Translations under genes and position numbers: made by a program
Shown: piece after piece, positions 1 to 13,983 of the stretch
Layout of the letters: each line of letters begins with the position of its first letter
How positions within the stretch are numbered: the stretch's first letter is position 1
Notes under the pieces: generated by a model
The model's input: the letters and a program-made list of their open reading frames with translations, nothing else
Database searches by the model: none
What the model was told of the DNA's origin: nothing
Assembly (NCBI GenBank): GCA_934045905.1
Contig: OW203762.1
Span: 49,997,411-50,061,410, forward strand
DNA length: 64,000 nucleotides
Direction of reading: 5' to 3'
From: Leuctra nigra
Lineage: Eukaryota; Arthropoda; Insecta; Plecoptera; Leuctridae

Positions 1-1453
1 ATTTTTAAGTTGAATCTTGGCTGGGCTTGGAGTAGGTGTAGTCATTTGTTTAACAACATATAGTACCTACAGTCAGTTAGGTTGTTTTGGGGAAGGCAGA
101 AGACGTTTGGGCAAAATAAATTATGCAATCTCGTGGTTCGTGGGTTTGCAGCATCAATAACGAGCCTCACATTTTAATGGATGCGTTGGTGAGCGAGTTT
201 ACTCAATTCTTGGCAGAGTTGAAGACCAATACAACTTCAGCATTTCCTTAACAATCATTTACAGATTAGATTGTCGCAGAGGTCTCCTTCGTCATACTGT
301 TGCTAGCTACTAAATAATTTTGTTATCTTTTTTATGTGTGGGTTGTGGATTGTCCTTTTATACCTAATAATAGTTATAACCTATTATATACGGTTTACTA
401 CTTTGTAAGATGTAAATCAATTCATGAAATTAACATTAAATCAAATCAATTAATTCAATTTTAGTCTAGATCGTTACTTTGCGTCCTCTTTTCAGGAAGT
501 AAAACACGAGGGTTACGAACTTAACAATACATAAATCTAGGCCACACTTTCTTGACTTCTGTCGAAATAACGCCAACGGGGCACGATTTTGGTTACGAGT
601 AGCCAGCAGAGCAGTAGTTCCCCACCCCCACCCCTAGACAATCAGATTAACTAAAACTAATGAGCTTTAGTGACGGCCCACACCTAACAGCGTTACAACC
701 GAGTCGAGGAGAGCAGATGGAAGAGCATTAGCTTATTTCATTATCAGAACACCGAAACACCCTTAAACATGACGAAGCGGTGAAGCGAATTAGGTCGAAA
801 TGCTATTTTGTGGTTTTAGAACATCAAACTTGATAGCGATGGCTGTTCTTATGTAACCAACAACATGGTCACAAATAAGTCAATGCAAGACAATAAACAT
901 TTACCAAACTGCGTAGGATGCCAAATCCAGATTTTTCATTGGGCTGCTACTCCAGTCACTTTATCATTTGATCCCAAACTAATTATTTCCAAAAATGTTT
1001 TTTGACGATATTATTGAGGTCTACCCACATAACTCATAAACGAAAGTTTACCAATTTTTGGTCCGCCATTTTGTTTTTATCAAGAGTTTTGTCAAAATCA
1101 CCATTTAATTTTTCATTTGAAAATGTGAAGGAAATTTTACTTTCAATATTTTTTATTTTTTGCAGTGTTTTGTGCAACTCAAAAAAAATAACCAGCTTGA
1201 TCGCATTCATTGCTGTCCAATCAATAATCATATTCATTTAAATACAAACACATCAATTTTATTAAAACTGCTCTAGTCGAGTCGTTATTTTAAGTTATCG
1301 ACTTCATTTTTGCACTGAAATATTCCTCATACACTATGACATATAAAAAGTTTACCGAAATCGGCTATTGACAGCCATTTTTCCTCACAACATTTTCGAC
1401 TTACATTGAAACAAAATTTGATTCTACATTCATTTTGAGATTTAAAGCATGCT

Positions 1454-1512
1454 AACAATTTTCTCACTGTATTTTTCTCATACTCACTCTCACTTTTTTC
1501 AGGAATAGGGCT
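1454..1512. repeat. dispersed repeat shared with 31491-31549
   Basis: About 58 bases in common with the copy downstream of the gypsy element, ending CTTTTTTCAGGAATAG. Confidence 0.55.
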
Positions 1513-2929
1513 TCAGTGGTTGGCTCTAGCTCTAAAAGTTGAAGACATTTCACAGCAATATCAAATTGAATTATCAATTTTTTGAGACTTGACCGAACAT
1601 TCATTGCAAGCTCATGTTTGATAAAAGAAATCGTATTACCACAATTTTAGTAGGTTACGTGTAAAATCTTGTCTGATAAAATATATTTGCTCATAGGAAA
1701 AGAAACATATTAATTTGTTTTCCCTTTAACAAAACATTTCGATGAAGAGTTGAACAATTCGGTGTGAAATGCAGGCCAGATTCCTGACATACCTACGTCG
1801 TATCCAGTGACAACAAGTATATCATCATTTGGTCCTCCAATTTGTCGCCGTGGTCCTGTGGTACAGGTGTGCTGGCAGTCGTGGCGATTTACTTGATGTT
1901 ATCTTGTCGTGGACACGGACACAAGTTCGGACTAGCCACTAAATTACCTCCACCTCCAAGCCTCGACTCGTGGTTTCTATCAAATGCTACCATCTAAGTT
2001 TATCTCCTCAGAAGACGACTCTTGCCAGCCACACAGATCCGAGAAGTCACATTAATGAGTCATTTCATGGCGAGAAGAATTACCCCTCGTTGTGTTCACC
2101 AATTACTTGGATCCAACAAATGCCACACACACAGCAGCGAAATTATATTTCAATACACTAAAGACAATGTTTAGACTTGTGAACGCAACAACGGAGTAAA
2201 TTATTGCTGAAGATAATTAGTTTTTTGACAGTCTCTGAAAGAGCGTTAGTATAAAACATAATCGACAGCAGTTGTAAGATTGTCTTATCATTATTTTACG
2301 TTTCAACTTCTGTAATTGCAGTCTTATCAAGCTTTGCAAAGTTTGAAAAATAAATTAGAAAAACACAGCATAGCCGATTATTTTTAACTGTTCACTCAAA
2401 AGTATACCCATTATTTTTTCAGTTTATAACAGGCAAAGCTAATTTTTTGAATAAAAATGAACATCAGATATAATATGTTCCCTTCCATATTCATTTTCTA
2501 TGCATGAATTAGGTACATTTTACTTTAAAACCAGATTGTTTGAGATTTACCGATTTCAGTTATTATCTCACTTGAGTTACTATATCTTCCTCTGACTGAA
2601 GTTCTGTCATCATATTTCCTTTAGTCGAGATTATTGCTGGACTCACTGCAATTTGTAGCCCGCCATTACAACACTTTACTGCACATCACTTGCAGTCCAA
2701 ACATTGACAGAAATTAACTTCAATTCACACATTTCTGAACCAAACAATTAAATAGCTCGTACTCGTAGAATAATAAATTAACCGTTCAACAAACAACGTC
2801 ATAAAATACATTGTAATCGTAATAAATTTAAAGATGCTAAGCTCAGTGAACACTAGATATACGCACTTAGGAATTCCACTTCTGTCCACACTCAATTAAT
2901 TAGTGGTAAAATAATCTAGAATTATATTA

Positions 2930-2981
2930 ATTACACGGAAAGGCTATTATAGCACCAGTAGCAATGCTTTTTCCGTGTAAT
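2930..2981. repeat. 12-bp inverted repeat, 28-base loop
   Basis: ATTACACGGAAA and TTTCCGTGTAAT form a perfect stem. The total is only 52 bases; function unknown. Confidence 0.5.
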
Positions 2982-3210
2982 ATTATTTTGTCAATTATCT
3001 ATATTAAACAATATTTGTAAGTATTTCAAACATGATAATAATTACAAATTACAAGTTTTCAGCAAACAATTTTTAACATTATAATTGGTGAGTTGTCTAC
3101 AAGTTCAATGCACTACCTATTTAATTTTATTTTTTTCCCACAATTACGCTTTAAATGGAGCTCTGAATGTTGTACCTTTTGCGGCAGTTTGATTTTTCCA
3201 TAAATAAAAA

Positions 3211-3431
3211 GTACACTCCCCCAAATAATAAACGGTACTCGAAAGAAAATGAATTGACTGATTAAGGTTTGATGGCATCATCCCATGAAGTCAGTGCTAA
3301 CGCATTATCTAACTCTTTTAGGTGAATTCTGATTTCATTGATAATAACAAGGATTGATTGTCAAGGAACCGGCCCAGCAGCCAATACGTTTTGTACCAAG
3401 TAGGTACCGTTTATTATTTGGGGGAGTGTAC
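3211..3431. mobile_element. 221-bp element with 28-bp perfect inverted ends
   Basis: The left end (3211-3238) starts GTACACTCCCCC and ends AAACGGTAC; the right end (3404-3431) is its exact inverse. The termini are GTAC on both arms. The interior is non-coding. Probably a MITE; no target duplication is clear. Confidence 0.75.
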
Positions 3432-6400
3432 CTACTGCTTTTCTACAAGAATCTTTTTTGTGCTGAAGTAATTTTCCAGTGTGAAAATCCGTCCATATTT
3501 GTAGTAAATGACGAATTATGATGGCTGTTCCAACGTCCTCCGCTTGCTCTTGCAGGTGGAGGTGCCGCGGTGGAGGTGCCGTGTCAGCCTCATGCATGGA
3601 TAACATGTTGCGACGTCCCGAGGTATCATTGATAAACAACTAATCAAGATTAGCTCGAACAATCTCATAAAGATAATTGTCCTGCTGGATTTACACAGTC
3701 TTCTGCCTGATAATGTGGTGTGTTTAAGTATCGGTTTCGTGCGTGTAAATAGCCCCACAGCGAGGCGAGATGGCACTGTTGCTCTCAGACGAGGTGTAAA
3801 ACATCCAACACTTGTAGTCTGAGCAGAGCTTGTTGATGGCAACGGGCTCAGGAGCAGGGGTGGACAAACTCAAGTCACCACCAGACGAGTCAGAAATGTA
3901 TAAATTTTTTAATTTTTAATTTCATTATTTTAATTTTTTGACAAATCTGTTGACTGTAAACAATAAAAAAAATTGCAGAACAACGTACCAGATCTACTTT
4001 TTCTCGGTATACAGTATGGAGACGGCTGAGTAGTGAGTTTTACCTTGAAGAGTTTTTAATCAATTTTTATCAAAATCTTCTACGAAATCTTCTCAAAATT
4101 TACGGGCTTATTAATAAAATAAGGTTCAGGCACTAAACGTCTGTAGGACAAAATAAAACTAATACACCATTCCAAGCTATGAAATTATTTCCATTGAACT
4201 GTTCTGAAGACTCGTACAAAGCCTTATTTTATTAACAATTATACATTGGTAAAAGATATTGATACAAATCGAATAAAAACTTTTTAAGGCCACGCTCACT
4301 AGCCAGCCGTCTTAAATTTGTATAACAAAACAATAAAATATTTACACTTTTTAACAATTCTTCCCAATTGTCTTCTTCATTTATTTCTCCATAATACGTA
4401 TTTTTGCCCGTCATGATTAACCTAAACCTCGCTATAAGACAATAACTATCTGTTTGAACCCCAGCCCTGTGTCGACCCCTGGTGTGGGGGGGGGGGCTCC
4501 CCTCCCTTCACACCTGCGAGTAACGAGGCTGTATCGATGTTAAAATAAATACCGCACTGCTGGACGTCGCTTCACTTCAACTGGCCGTGATGGATGTTGA
4601 GAGTGACTCCACAAGTCACTGCCTTCTCGCGTTGCCTCGGTTGCCTTGCCAACCGAACCCAGAACAGAACACCTAATGGGAGTTGGATCGCGCATTCATT
4701 AAAATAATAGCGCCTATGGAGTCCACGAAACCAAAAAAGCCGCTCATGTGATCTTAGAGATTAATTTTACATTGTTAATTACTTGGGGTCAGTTACTTAC
4801 TTACTAGCAGTTACTTTGTCAATATAGGAATGTCATTGGTTGTTGTCATGGCAATATTTTTGTCCTAATCAACTGTTATAATTTCGCAGAGCATTGAAAA
4901 CAAGGCCTTAGTGTGGGTGGCAAATCAATCACTTGTTAAGTCTCGACGAAATCTAGACTAATTCTTAATTTTTTACGTAATTAACTTGTTTTCTTTTCAA
5001 GGAAAGTAACTTTTTTGTCATTTTGGGCGTTTTGTCATGAAGGACGAGTTTTTAATCCAAATTTCCAAACTAGACCTGACAAGTAAAATGTTGATTTGTT
5101 GACAGCTTTCTTACACTGAATGCAAAACATTGCACACACCCACTTATTGCTTGTTCTGGTAATGTGTGCTGGCACTCGGCACTAAATCATGTCTTGTCCA
5201 ATGCAACTGCAACGCGGTCATGCTGGTGGTTATTATAGAGATATCCGGGACATCGCTGTTCTCTCTTCAGACAGACCAAGCGGCGCTCATTGTCCGCCAT
5301 ATTGTTCCACGCTGCGTCCTGATTGGCCACTTCTTCACTCCAGCGGAAATAGTGTGCTGGAACGGAAACTCTGGAAAAACTAAGCAGCAATTCAATGAAA
5401 ATGGCTCTTCGCCCGTCACTTTTGAAATATTAACGATTACAGATTGTTATGGTAAAAGTGAAAAACTTGCGTCATCTCTTTTGCGCACGCCACATCGTTA
5501 TCGTAAACAATCGACTCTAGGAGAAAACGTTATCATCAATCATTGAAGATATGAAGAGAAGAGACCAAGCAAGGCGTCTCCTACCCTCTACCCGACAAGA
5601 CATTACTAATCGATATGTCGGGTCCGACCATTAATATAGTGTTTGTCAGAGCCCCCTAGAGAGTCCAGTCATCGTGTGAAATCACGGTGTTTTCTGCTGA
5701 CAAACATAGCGAACAAGAAGGCAGTGGGCGCGAACTTACATCTCGACAAATTATGTTCCCAATGACTTACCTAAGAGTCGATCGAGTCGAGAGGCAGGCC
5801 GTAAATAATTTCATCGAGTTATCGCTTCTTACATGGGCAATAAATCGCGAGGGTTTTCTGCAGTCTTCTTCTTCACAAGTGATTCAATGAATGTCAATTA
5901 TATATACCTGCTTCTTGGGTGTTTTGCCAATTGAATCAATTATCTATGACAATATGTTATGGCGGCAGGATGGCATTGCTCTCGTATGAGTGGTTCAAAT
6001 AATTGACACATAAGTTACACTTAACTGGAGGAATTATTTATTTCTTGCAAATCTGCTCGCCTCTTCCGACCATTAAAAACCGACCAGGAATCATCAATTC
6101 TGTATACCTTAGAAGCAGAAGGCCAGAAGTCCATTTCAATATGCTTGAGATGAGCTCAAACATTGGCGTGTCATGGATCGAATCTTGTTTGTATTGGTGA
6201 ACCATCATTTTCAAACAGAATAGGCTACCTGCTTCAATACATATGTGTCGTGAACTTCGGTCAATTTGCAATCATGCAAAAGGATTCAAAAGGATCAAGC
6301 TAAAGGATTGAGTGATTCCTAACGTGTGCTACTAAAAATCGAGAAAATGGATTTCGGGTGTTTTGTTCTGAGGTACAGAATGGTTTTCTTATCGCGACAG

Positions 6401-8723
6401 TTGGCTCAGTGCACAATCCGGTGCCTCCATCATTCGGGTGATTTCCATGAGTTTCATCTCCTAGTTCGTTCACGGCCACACACGATCCTCCTGCACATCT
6501 ATCATCCCCGTCATCTTGTACAAGCGTCATCAGTCTCAATACACCGTCCAGAGTAATTACCACCAACAAGACGACCTAATCTCCACCACCACGCATGCGC
6601 CGTGATTGTCTCCTTGAACGATGATTCAACTCGACGAGACCGCGTCGTGTTTCTTTTGTCTCCGCCAAGTTTCCGCATCGCCTCTTCGGATGGACTTCAT
6701 CCGTCAGGAGTGGACCAATCCCCCCCCCCTCTCCCCCGCATCGCAGAAAAGTGAGCATCAGTAGACCACCTGCCGGCGGACGGCGAAACTAACGGATCTC
6801 AAAACAGCCCCCAAATGCCCTGTGTGGTGATTTAATGAGCCAGAAACGTTACACAGTGTGTCCCCACCCCACACTCACCCCACGACCCTTTATCATCTTT
6901 ACTGAGATATCTACAATCTTTGCCCTCTCAGCACTTTGTCCTCCAAATTTATAAGATTTCACATAAAAAAGTCTGTGAGAATTTTATGGACCGGCGTGAA
7001 GATGCTAAGGTATTGTATTTCAGTGCACATGTCTGACTGATTCCTGCACCCATGCACAGATAGCGACACAGATTGCAATCAGAGATGTGATTCGAACAAA
7101 TATGATGTAAACTCGTTTTTAAGGGAATCTCTCCACAAGAGCAGCAAGCATTGACAAGTAGATAGATACTAGAAGTAGTTGTATTTGTTCTTTAAACCAT
7201 AAAGCTTGTATTGTTTTACTTATTTACCTACTGCTATTATCTGCAATTCGAATTAGTTGAGAAATGACGGTGTGAAAGTATTGGAGTTAGCGAAGAGCAA
7301 GTTGAAGGTTTCAGTGCAGTTTCCTGCAGCCATCCGCCTTTCACTAACGTAGGTGTATACCATAGATATGTAGAATTGGTATAGATAGTAGTAGTAGGTA
7401 TAGTAAGATAGTATAATAGTAGATAGTAAAACAACTTAAGCTGAGTTTACCCGTCTCTGTTTTACCAACACATTTGAATTCCAATAATGTCAAATTAAAC
7501 TTGAATGAACGAGAACGATGATTGGCTCTTGATCAGGTTACACAATAATGAAAAGAGAAGAATAACTACCTACTTACTCATTTTTAAATACTGTTGTACA
7601 GTGGAGTATATCTTAAGAGATCGCGTTGATAACGTGAAGTACAGATACAAGATAGAATCTCCCTCATCTCGTCAACATACGTGGATATTCAGGTTCCTGG
7701 ACGCAAGTAGCAGCCTGATAATTCACACAGAGATTTACACTACGCAAGTTCAAGAAGAAAAAACACAAAACACGACCGAAAATAATAATAAATATATCAC
7801 GTGAACTACTTGTGAGCTGTGCCTGTGCCAAATCTGTGTGCAGAATCCTCGATCTGGCGCGTTGATTATGCTGTACCATGCATGCGCCAATATTACCACT
7901 CGTACTTATGCCTTTATGCAGTAAGGTAAGCAGATTACGTTGAAACTTTTTTGTGGTTCTTTTCTTATCGCCTGTCATCTGTTCAGGTCGTAATCCTTTA
8001 ATCTGTCCGAGCAAGCTTCGAGTGCGACAAACTTCTTCCCTCTCTCGCTCGCTCTTCTTCGTGTGACATATAGCTCTCTCTCTCTTCGACTCGCGTGAGG
8101 CGATGAGCTTATGACAATAATTGACACAAAATGGCGCCTACTTTGACAATCGAGACATGGAAGAATGTATTTTTCTGTTGCTTATATTTGAAATAAAAAA
8201 TATAACACGATTTGATAATCATCGGTCCAGCTTTTGTGTCCTTCACTGCATAGGATTATCACGGCTCACTGGAATCACTACTGCCATAGTATCTAGACAA
8301 CTATCAGCTAATAAAAATAGCCAAGAGCTTACTTTTAATTCCACCAGAGGTTTCATTGAAAAGGAGAAGCACGTTGTACTATAAAATCTTCAGCAAATGA
8401 ATCAGAGTTTCATATTTGAAGACTGCGATGGAAGAACCACGTTAGGACTCAATTACAACAAGACTTGCAACTGTAGGAAGTCAGTAAATAAATCAATCAT
8501 GCGATACTCAGTGTTGATTTCAGACATTTCAGACAAACCAAAACTTTTCCGGGCACTCATTGGAGTAAGCTTAAAAATTCATTGGATTGGATGTCTTTTT
8601 CTCTTAGAATATTCGACATTTAATTGAATTGTAATTTCCTATGAAAAATCACTGAAAAACTGTAATTAGTTTCACTTCAAATTTCACATTTCCATTGATC
8701 CATTCTCTCGTCGCGGCTACATC
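3432..8723. other. non-coding, no recognisable gene
   Basis: Short open frames here have no start context, domain or conserved words I can recognise. Present are short G and C homopolymers (about 4488 and 6720) and an irregular TAG/ATAG simple repeat at about 7380-7432. Confidence 0.5.
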
Positions 8724-8879
8724 ATGGCTCCGACCATCCGCTTCGAATCCCATGCCGGCCAAAGTGAAGAGGTCGACATAGAGAAGAAGGCTATTTACAA
8801 TCCAACAATCCCTTACTTCTTGGAGTACAACCCTGGTTCCTTGTACAAGTACAACGACACTTCGTTAGAAGTAATATGA
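8724..8879 (+). CDS. short coding-like ORF (51 aa), unrecognised
   Basis: Opens with ATG in strong context (ATCATGG) and reads MAPTIRFESHAGQSEEVDIE, then KKAIYNPTIPYFLEYNP and ends SLEVI before TGA. The composition is protein-like, with many third-position C and G in an AT-rich region, unlike the surrounding random frames. No membrane segment or signal peptide. AATAAA occurs about 165 bases downstream, after a UTR-like stretch. It could be a small gene, a first coding exon (a weak GTAATA donor lies at 8871), or a retrocopied fragment. I do not recognise the family and assign no function. Confidence 0.45.
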   Translation: MAPTIRFESHAGQSEEVDIEKKAIYNPTIPYFLEYNPGSLYKYNDTSLEVI

Positions 8880-9046
8880 CTGCTCGTCGACTCAAGAGGC
8901 ACGATCACTCGTTTTTTAAGGATTTTTGTAGTAAATTTAAGTTTAGTAAATCATTTATTTATCACATTAGTATATTGTCACTCAAGGGCTCCATTTCCAT
9001 TTTACGTAATCATCTTTATAGTCCATATTAGCTTTTTACTTCTAAT

Positions 9047-9073
9047 AAATTATCATCATCATCATCATCATTT
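9047..9073. repeat. (ATC)n microsatellite
   Basis: About seven ATC units just after AATAAA. Confidence 0.8.
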
Positions 9074-11104
9074 TCATCACCGCCATTGGCTTCATAATCT
9101 TTAGTAATTTTTAGTAGTTATTACTTATTTGTATATTTACCAATTGTTTTATTGTATAGGGTTGTTTCATGTTATTTTCACTTCATGTTCATAATTTTAA
9201 ATTGTTATTCTTATTTGATGTTACTGTGTCCAAGTGGCAATCATTTTATAATGACAGTGTTTCATTATTATTAATAAAAGTTTTCTCTCTCCTATTTAAA
9301 TTTCATTTTGTAATTATTTATTCCCGGGAGATGAGTTCCCTTGCCTGGAATTATAGCTGTACGAAATCTCTACAAAAATAATAAAAGTTCAATGAAAAAG
9401 TGTCAAATTTCCAAGCATGATACAAACAACAAAACTGCATGATAATTATTGCACTTTCAAGCTGCATTGATTATAAATTATTATGATGCTAATGTTATAA
9501 ACCTTTTAAGTTTTACCCATACCGCCATAGATTGCGAATGTATACATTGTAATAAAACAATAAGATGTTGTTATGCAGATGAATACTTCCCTCTGGAGGA
9601 TATTTGATCCCCACTCAATATTAAATACATCTATAATGTCCGTTAGCTCCCTGCGGAGCTGTAATGTTGCAGATATGATCTGAACGCGGCGACAATGCGA
9701 CCAGGGATCAGGGATTGCAGCAGCCGTTGGGGTGAGTTGAATGATATCTGATTCGTCGACTCACCCCTCAAGTGGTGGCAATTCACCAATCAACACCCAC
9801 CGTTACTTTTATTAGCGGCGTCACCAACCCCACATGAGATCGCCGATTGACAACTGTGGCGAGAAGGGGTTGGCCTTTTCATCAGCTGGACGTGGACATT
9901 ATCATCAGTGTGAATTATTTTGCAATATTTGTAGCTACGATGTAGCTCCTAATGCCAGATATTCTAAGAGATATAAAATTACAGAATATGTCCCTTCCAA
10001 ATGTTGTAATTTCTAATAGAAGAAGACTTAAAATGATTGTAGTTTTAGTGTCGCAATGCATTTAGTATAAAACACATAAACAATATAAATATTAAAAAAA
10101 TATTAACAAAATAAACAGTACGTAATGCTTTGTTATTAATTATTATTGGGGGGTATCATCAGATATCTGAAACACATGGTTTGTATTGTTGAGTAAAGTC
10201 AAGGTCATTAATCAACAATGAAGACAACAATGAAACATTTTTATTGTTGGTATTTGAGTAGCAAGCAAGTTGTTGAAACTCATTTCATATTTTCTCAAAA
10301 ATTTGCCCGTCAATTTATAACATGTCAAGCAGTTTACGCACTTTTTACAAGTACTTATAGATAATAATTAATAGTCATATGAAACATGGACATTTAAAGC
10401 ATCTAGATCAAGAATTCGCAAGTTTGTGTTGCTTTCATCCCACATGGAACTACCTCCATCAACTATCCAGCAACTATCCAGCAAAAGAGTTGTCCTGTTT
10501 TGTTTATTCGTTGTTATTATGGTGTTATTTGAATGATCTTCATGTGGCACAATGAGCTGTAATTGACGTTAATCGTGTCCTCCGCTGCAGTTGAGTGACA
10601 TTTCTCATGATGTCTCTCACTCTACTAAGAGTCCACATCAAGTGCATATTGCATGTTCAACGAGCTGCCATGCATTTGCATACGCTCACTGGATTGAGTG
10701 CCATGTCATCAAGTATTCACACGTTATGACAGTAAAAACAGTCACTACAGTAGTTTCAGAACCATGCATAGTTTGTAGGCCAATTTCAATTAAGATAAAT
10801 GTAATTAGTAAGACAAATAGGGTATTCCAGTGGTACCACATGACTAAACATATTATAAAACACGAAGTTGGCCAAACTATTGCAAATAAGAGGAAGAGGT
10901 AATGTATTTTCCTCAGTGATTCCACAACCCGCTTGACCTTTTACGCCTCCAATATTTTGGTCCCGAAATTCTTTTAAGGAATTTCTGTTGCATTAAAAAA
11001 ATTGTAGAGACCTCAATTTTCACTCTACATACTTGCAAGTGGGCTCGTTGTATTCGTTGTGAATAGGCGAAGACGGCATTGAGTTTCTTTTTCGTCAATA
11101 ACTT

Positions 11105-11160
11105 GGATTCAGTGAGGATTCAGTGGATTCAGTGGATTCAGTGGATTCAGTGAGGATTCA
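11105..11160. repeat. short tandem repeat, GGATTCAGT unit
   Basis: About six copies of GGATTCAGT, some with an inserted GA. Confidence 0.85.
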
Positions 11161-13977
11161 ATTCTGCATGCGCTGCGAGATAAGCAGTCCGAAACATGAA
11201 AGTTTGATTTCGTCATTTGGGAAATGTAAGGTATTGCTATTTTTTCTATTCGCAACATTAGATACAATTTGAATGTCAGTGTGGCCAGCCGATCGAAAGA
11301 AACTATAAGTATTTAAAGGTTCAGAACATGACACACATTGATGTTATACTCCTTTACTATGTATTTAGAATTAATTACCTATAGTAAAATTATTCCATAC
11401 TTTATAAAAGTTTTTGATTGACCTGTAAAATATGACTATTATTTTAACTATCATGAAATAATTACATAAGTGCGTTACTTGATCTGATTGATGCCTCCAT
11501 TGTTAAGCGAACAAGTAGCTAAATACAGCGTGTAATATTACCTGAATAATCTGTTTTTAAAAGACATCTCCAGGTCAAGAAGGTTGGAGAAAAGCTCTTG
11601 ACGGACAGAAGCTGTGTGGACAGACAATAACATGCTGAACAAAACATTGCGTCTTGCCCTCGCCTTTATTACGTTATATAAAAGTAAAAAGGCTAAAAAC
11701 GTCAAGAGGGACAGACGGGGGTCGACGGGGGGGCCATGTAGAGGGAGGGGAACCCGAGTGAGGACGAGTTTTTGCGCATTTTCGTCGCTCAGTTTGGTTC
11801 TTGTTCACAATTGGATAATGAAGTAGTTGGTTTTCTGAATGAGTGAATGAAAGCCCCTCTCTCTCCTGGACCCCACACAAATCGGCTTCCATTCTCCTCC
11901 GATCTCGCGCCACAATGGACCATTTCCAGTCGCAGCTTTTGTTGTTGGACGGCGCCATCAGTAATAAGCAGAGTTGTTACTTACGCCATTGCTCGACCCT
12001 GTCTGCAGGGCTAGGCGAAAGTACTTACTCTTGCAGAGAGACAAAATATTATTTTTTACAACTTTCTGGTGCAAAGAATAGGAATTTGCAACGTTGCATT
12101 GTTGACACTTAATATCCTAACAGGTCATAGCTTTTGGCAAAAATTTCATTGTTTCACAATTGGTTTACCACTCAGAATATTCCTCATTTCTCCACCGTAT
12201 GCATAAAATAATTGTTTCCGATCTAATTCATTTTTGTCTTCATTCCATATTCAAGAAAAGAATATCTACGCATTATATTTCATAGAGACTTGTTTATTGA
12301 AAAATGAAATTTTATCTATAAACTCAAAATCAGTAAAATATAAAACTGACGGATATTTTTAAAAATTTTGTGGTGATAGGAATTATTGGAATAGGCGGTG
12401 AGAAACCAAGTACCAAGTATAGGCGCTATCTGGTGTTGAGAGTTTCGTAACGAATGCCATATCAATGCAAATTTTATGATAACCTACCGCTCATCTCGCC
12501 TGTATGTTGCTCTTGTAATGTAGCATCTTCTGCATCAACGCATTGAAGAGCGAAGACAACACAACAGAGATAGCGACACAAAGCCAGAGCCATCTGGATC
12601 CACCTCGACACAGCCTTGTGGATGCCTGTCGATGGCCGATGCAGGAACATTGTGCGCATGAGTGAGGACTCATCGGAGATCTTATCAACAAAAGCAAAAA
12701 CTATCAACCAGATTTCGAAACACGTAGTTTACTTACGGATCTGTAGTTTTGTTGTCGTCGAAGATGAACGGTGGATTGGTCTTTGATATTCCAATTTTCG
12801 TACCCATCAACACGTATTATATTTTCCTCGATGAACACTTGTTTTTTTTTCTCGTGTTTTAGCTATAATTTGAACTGACGTTCAGTCAAAAGAACAACAA
12901 CATTGTTTTCTTCGAACGAGGAGTGTTCACAATTGCTTCATAACGTTTGCTTCAACCGCCCCTCTACTTCAACGAGTTTGGTGTAATTAGGGGCAAAATG
13001 ATTCTAACAATGGCGCTGGCTTTTGCAGCCGCTCTTCATTCTGCTCCACAGAGTCTCTATAGCTTCATTCTTTGCTGAAATAATTGTAATTGGAAAGCTG
13101 TTTGTTTGTGTCTCTTTAACGCAACTACTAAAACTATCACTTAAGCGCTGCGAAAGCTGAGCTTTGATAAGCGACACAATTCAGTGGAATGTGGGCAAAC
13201 CTGGCACCACCGCAAAACATGCTTTCACGTCAAACGCAATAATTATGTGTCATCTCTACTTGGTTTACAAAAAATACAGTTATTTACATAGTTAAACGAA
13301 CTAATATTCGCGCAGTGTATCAATTATTTATACAACAGATTCCATTGCTATACAAATCTATTTACCAACATTTAAATCTATAACAAATAAACAATTCATG
13401 AAACCTAGAGAACCAGACAATTGCTCTAGTTTTCTCATGGAACGAATTGCGTAAAATGCATGCAATGAACGTGTCGATTCAGGACTTTGTGTTGGGTTGT
13501 GAAATAACACATAAGATTATCATGGCTTAGACATTCGTTTTATTTCATTGTCATCAATTGCATTGCATCGGAAGAAGTAGACACAGGACAACATTACTGT
13601 GCGTGCAAACTATTTGAACCAGACGTGAAAAATACAACTTTGGCTGCGATCTCATGTGCATTTGCGTTCCGCTCAACATTGCCCGTTCGTAACAAGAAGA
13701 TGAGTTGCTAAGTTTTGTGAAGCAATCGAAGAGAAGACGGCTTGAAGAAGACAAACCTGAGAGCATTCATGAGCGATAGGAACTTTCTGACAGTTTGCTT
13801 AATTTTCAAACCATCAAAGATTAAAACTACAGACTAAAAACCCTAATAGCAAGCCTTTTTGAAACATCGAAAAGTGATCTAGACGATCGATACTCACGAT
13901 TAGCCAAGTGAAGTCAAAAATATTATAAGATAGATACATTTTGTGTCGCTTCAGAAGATAAAACAACTTCATACAAA

Positions 13978-13983
13978 TTTATT
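13978..13983 (-). terminator. candidate so polyadenylation signal
   Basis: The first AATAAA on the minus strand that I find after the so stop codon, 1.2 kb downstream. A long 3' UTR is usual for so genes. Nothing else in 13.98-15.21 kb looks coding on this strand. Any AT-rich stretch this long will contain such a hexamer, so support is weak. Confidence 0.25.

Larger units (their letters stand above)
1..3210. other. non-coding, AT-rich
   Basis: No frame on either strand resembles a known protein. It contains the dispersed repeat copy at 1454-1512 and a small inverted repeat at 2930-2981. Otherwise nothing seen. Confidence 0.6.
8880..13977. other. non-coding, no recognisable gene
   Basis: Apart from the microsatellite at 9047 and the short tandem repeat at 11105, nothing supports a gene. 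A GC-richer patch at 12490-12700 is open in two minus frames but unconvincing. Confidence 0.5.

Noticed and set aside
10686..10925. 79-codon hydrophobic frame on the minus strand
   Set aside because: Expected by chance in AT-rich DNA; no conserved motif.
12474..12707. Possible exon on the minus strand (text SLMRTMFLHRPSTGIHK in one frame, a membrane-like stretch in another)
   Set aside because: Two frames look equally good, the acceptor is poor and I recognise neither product.
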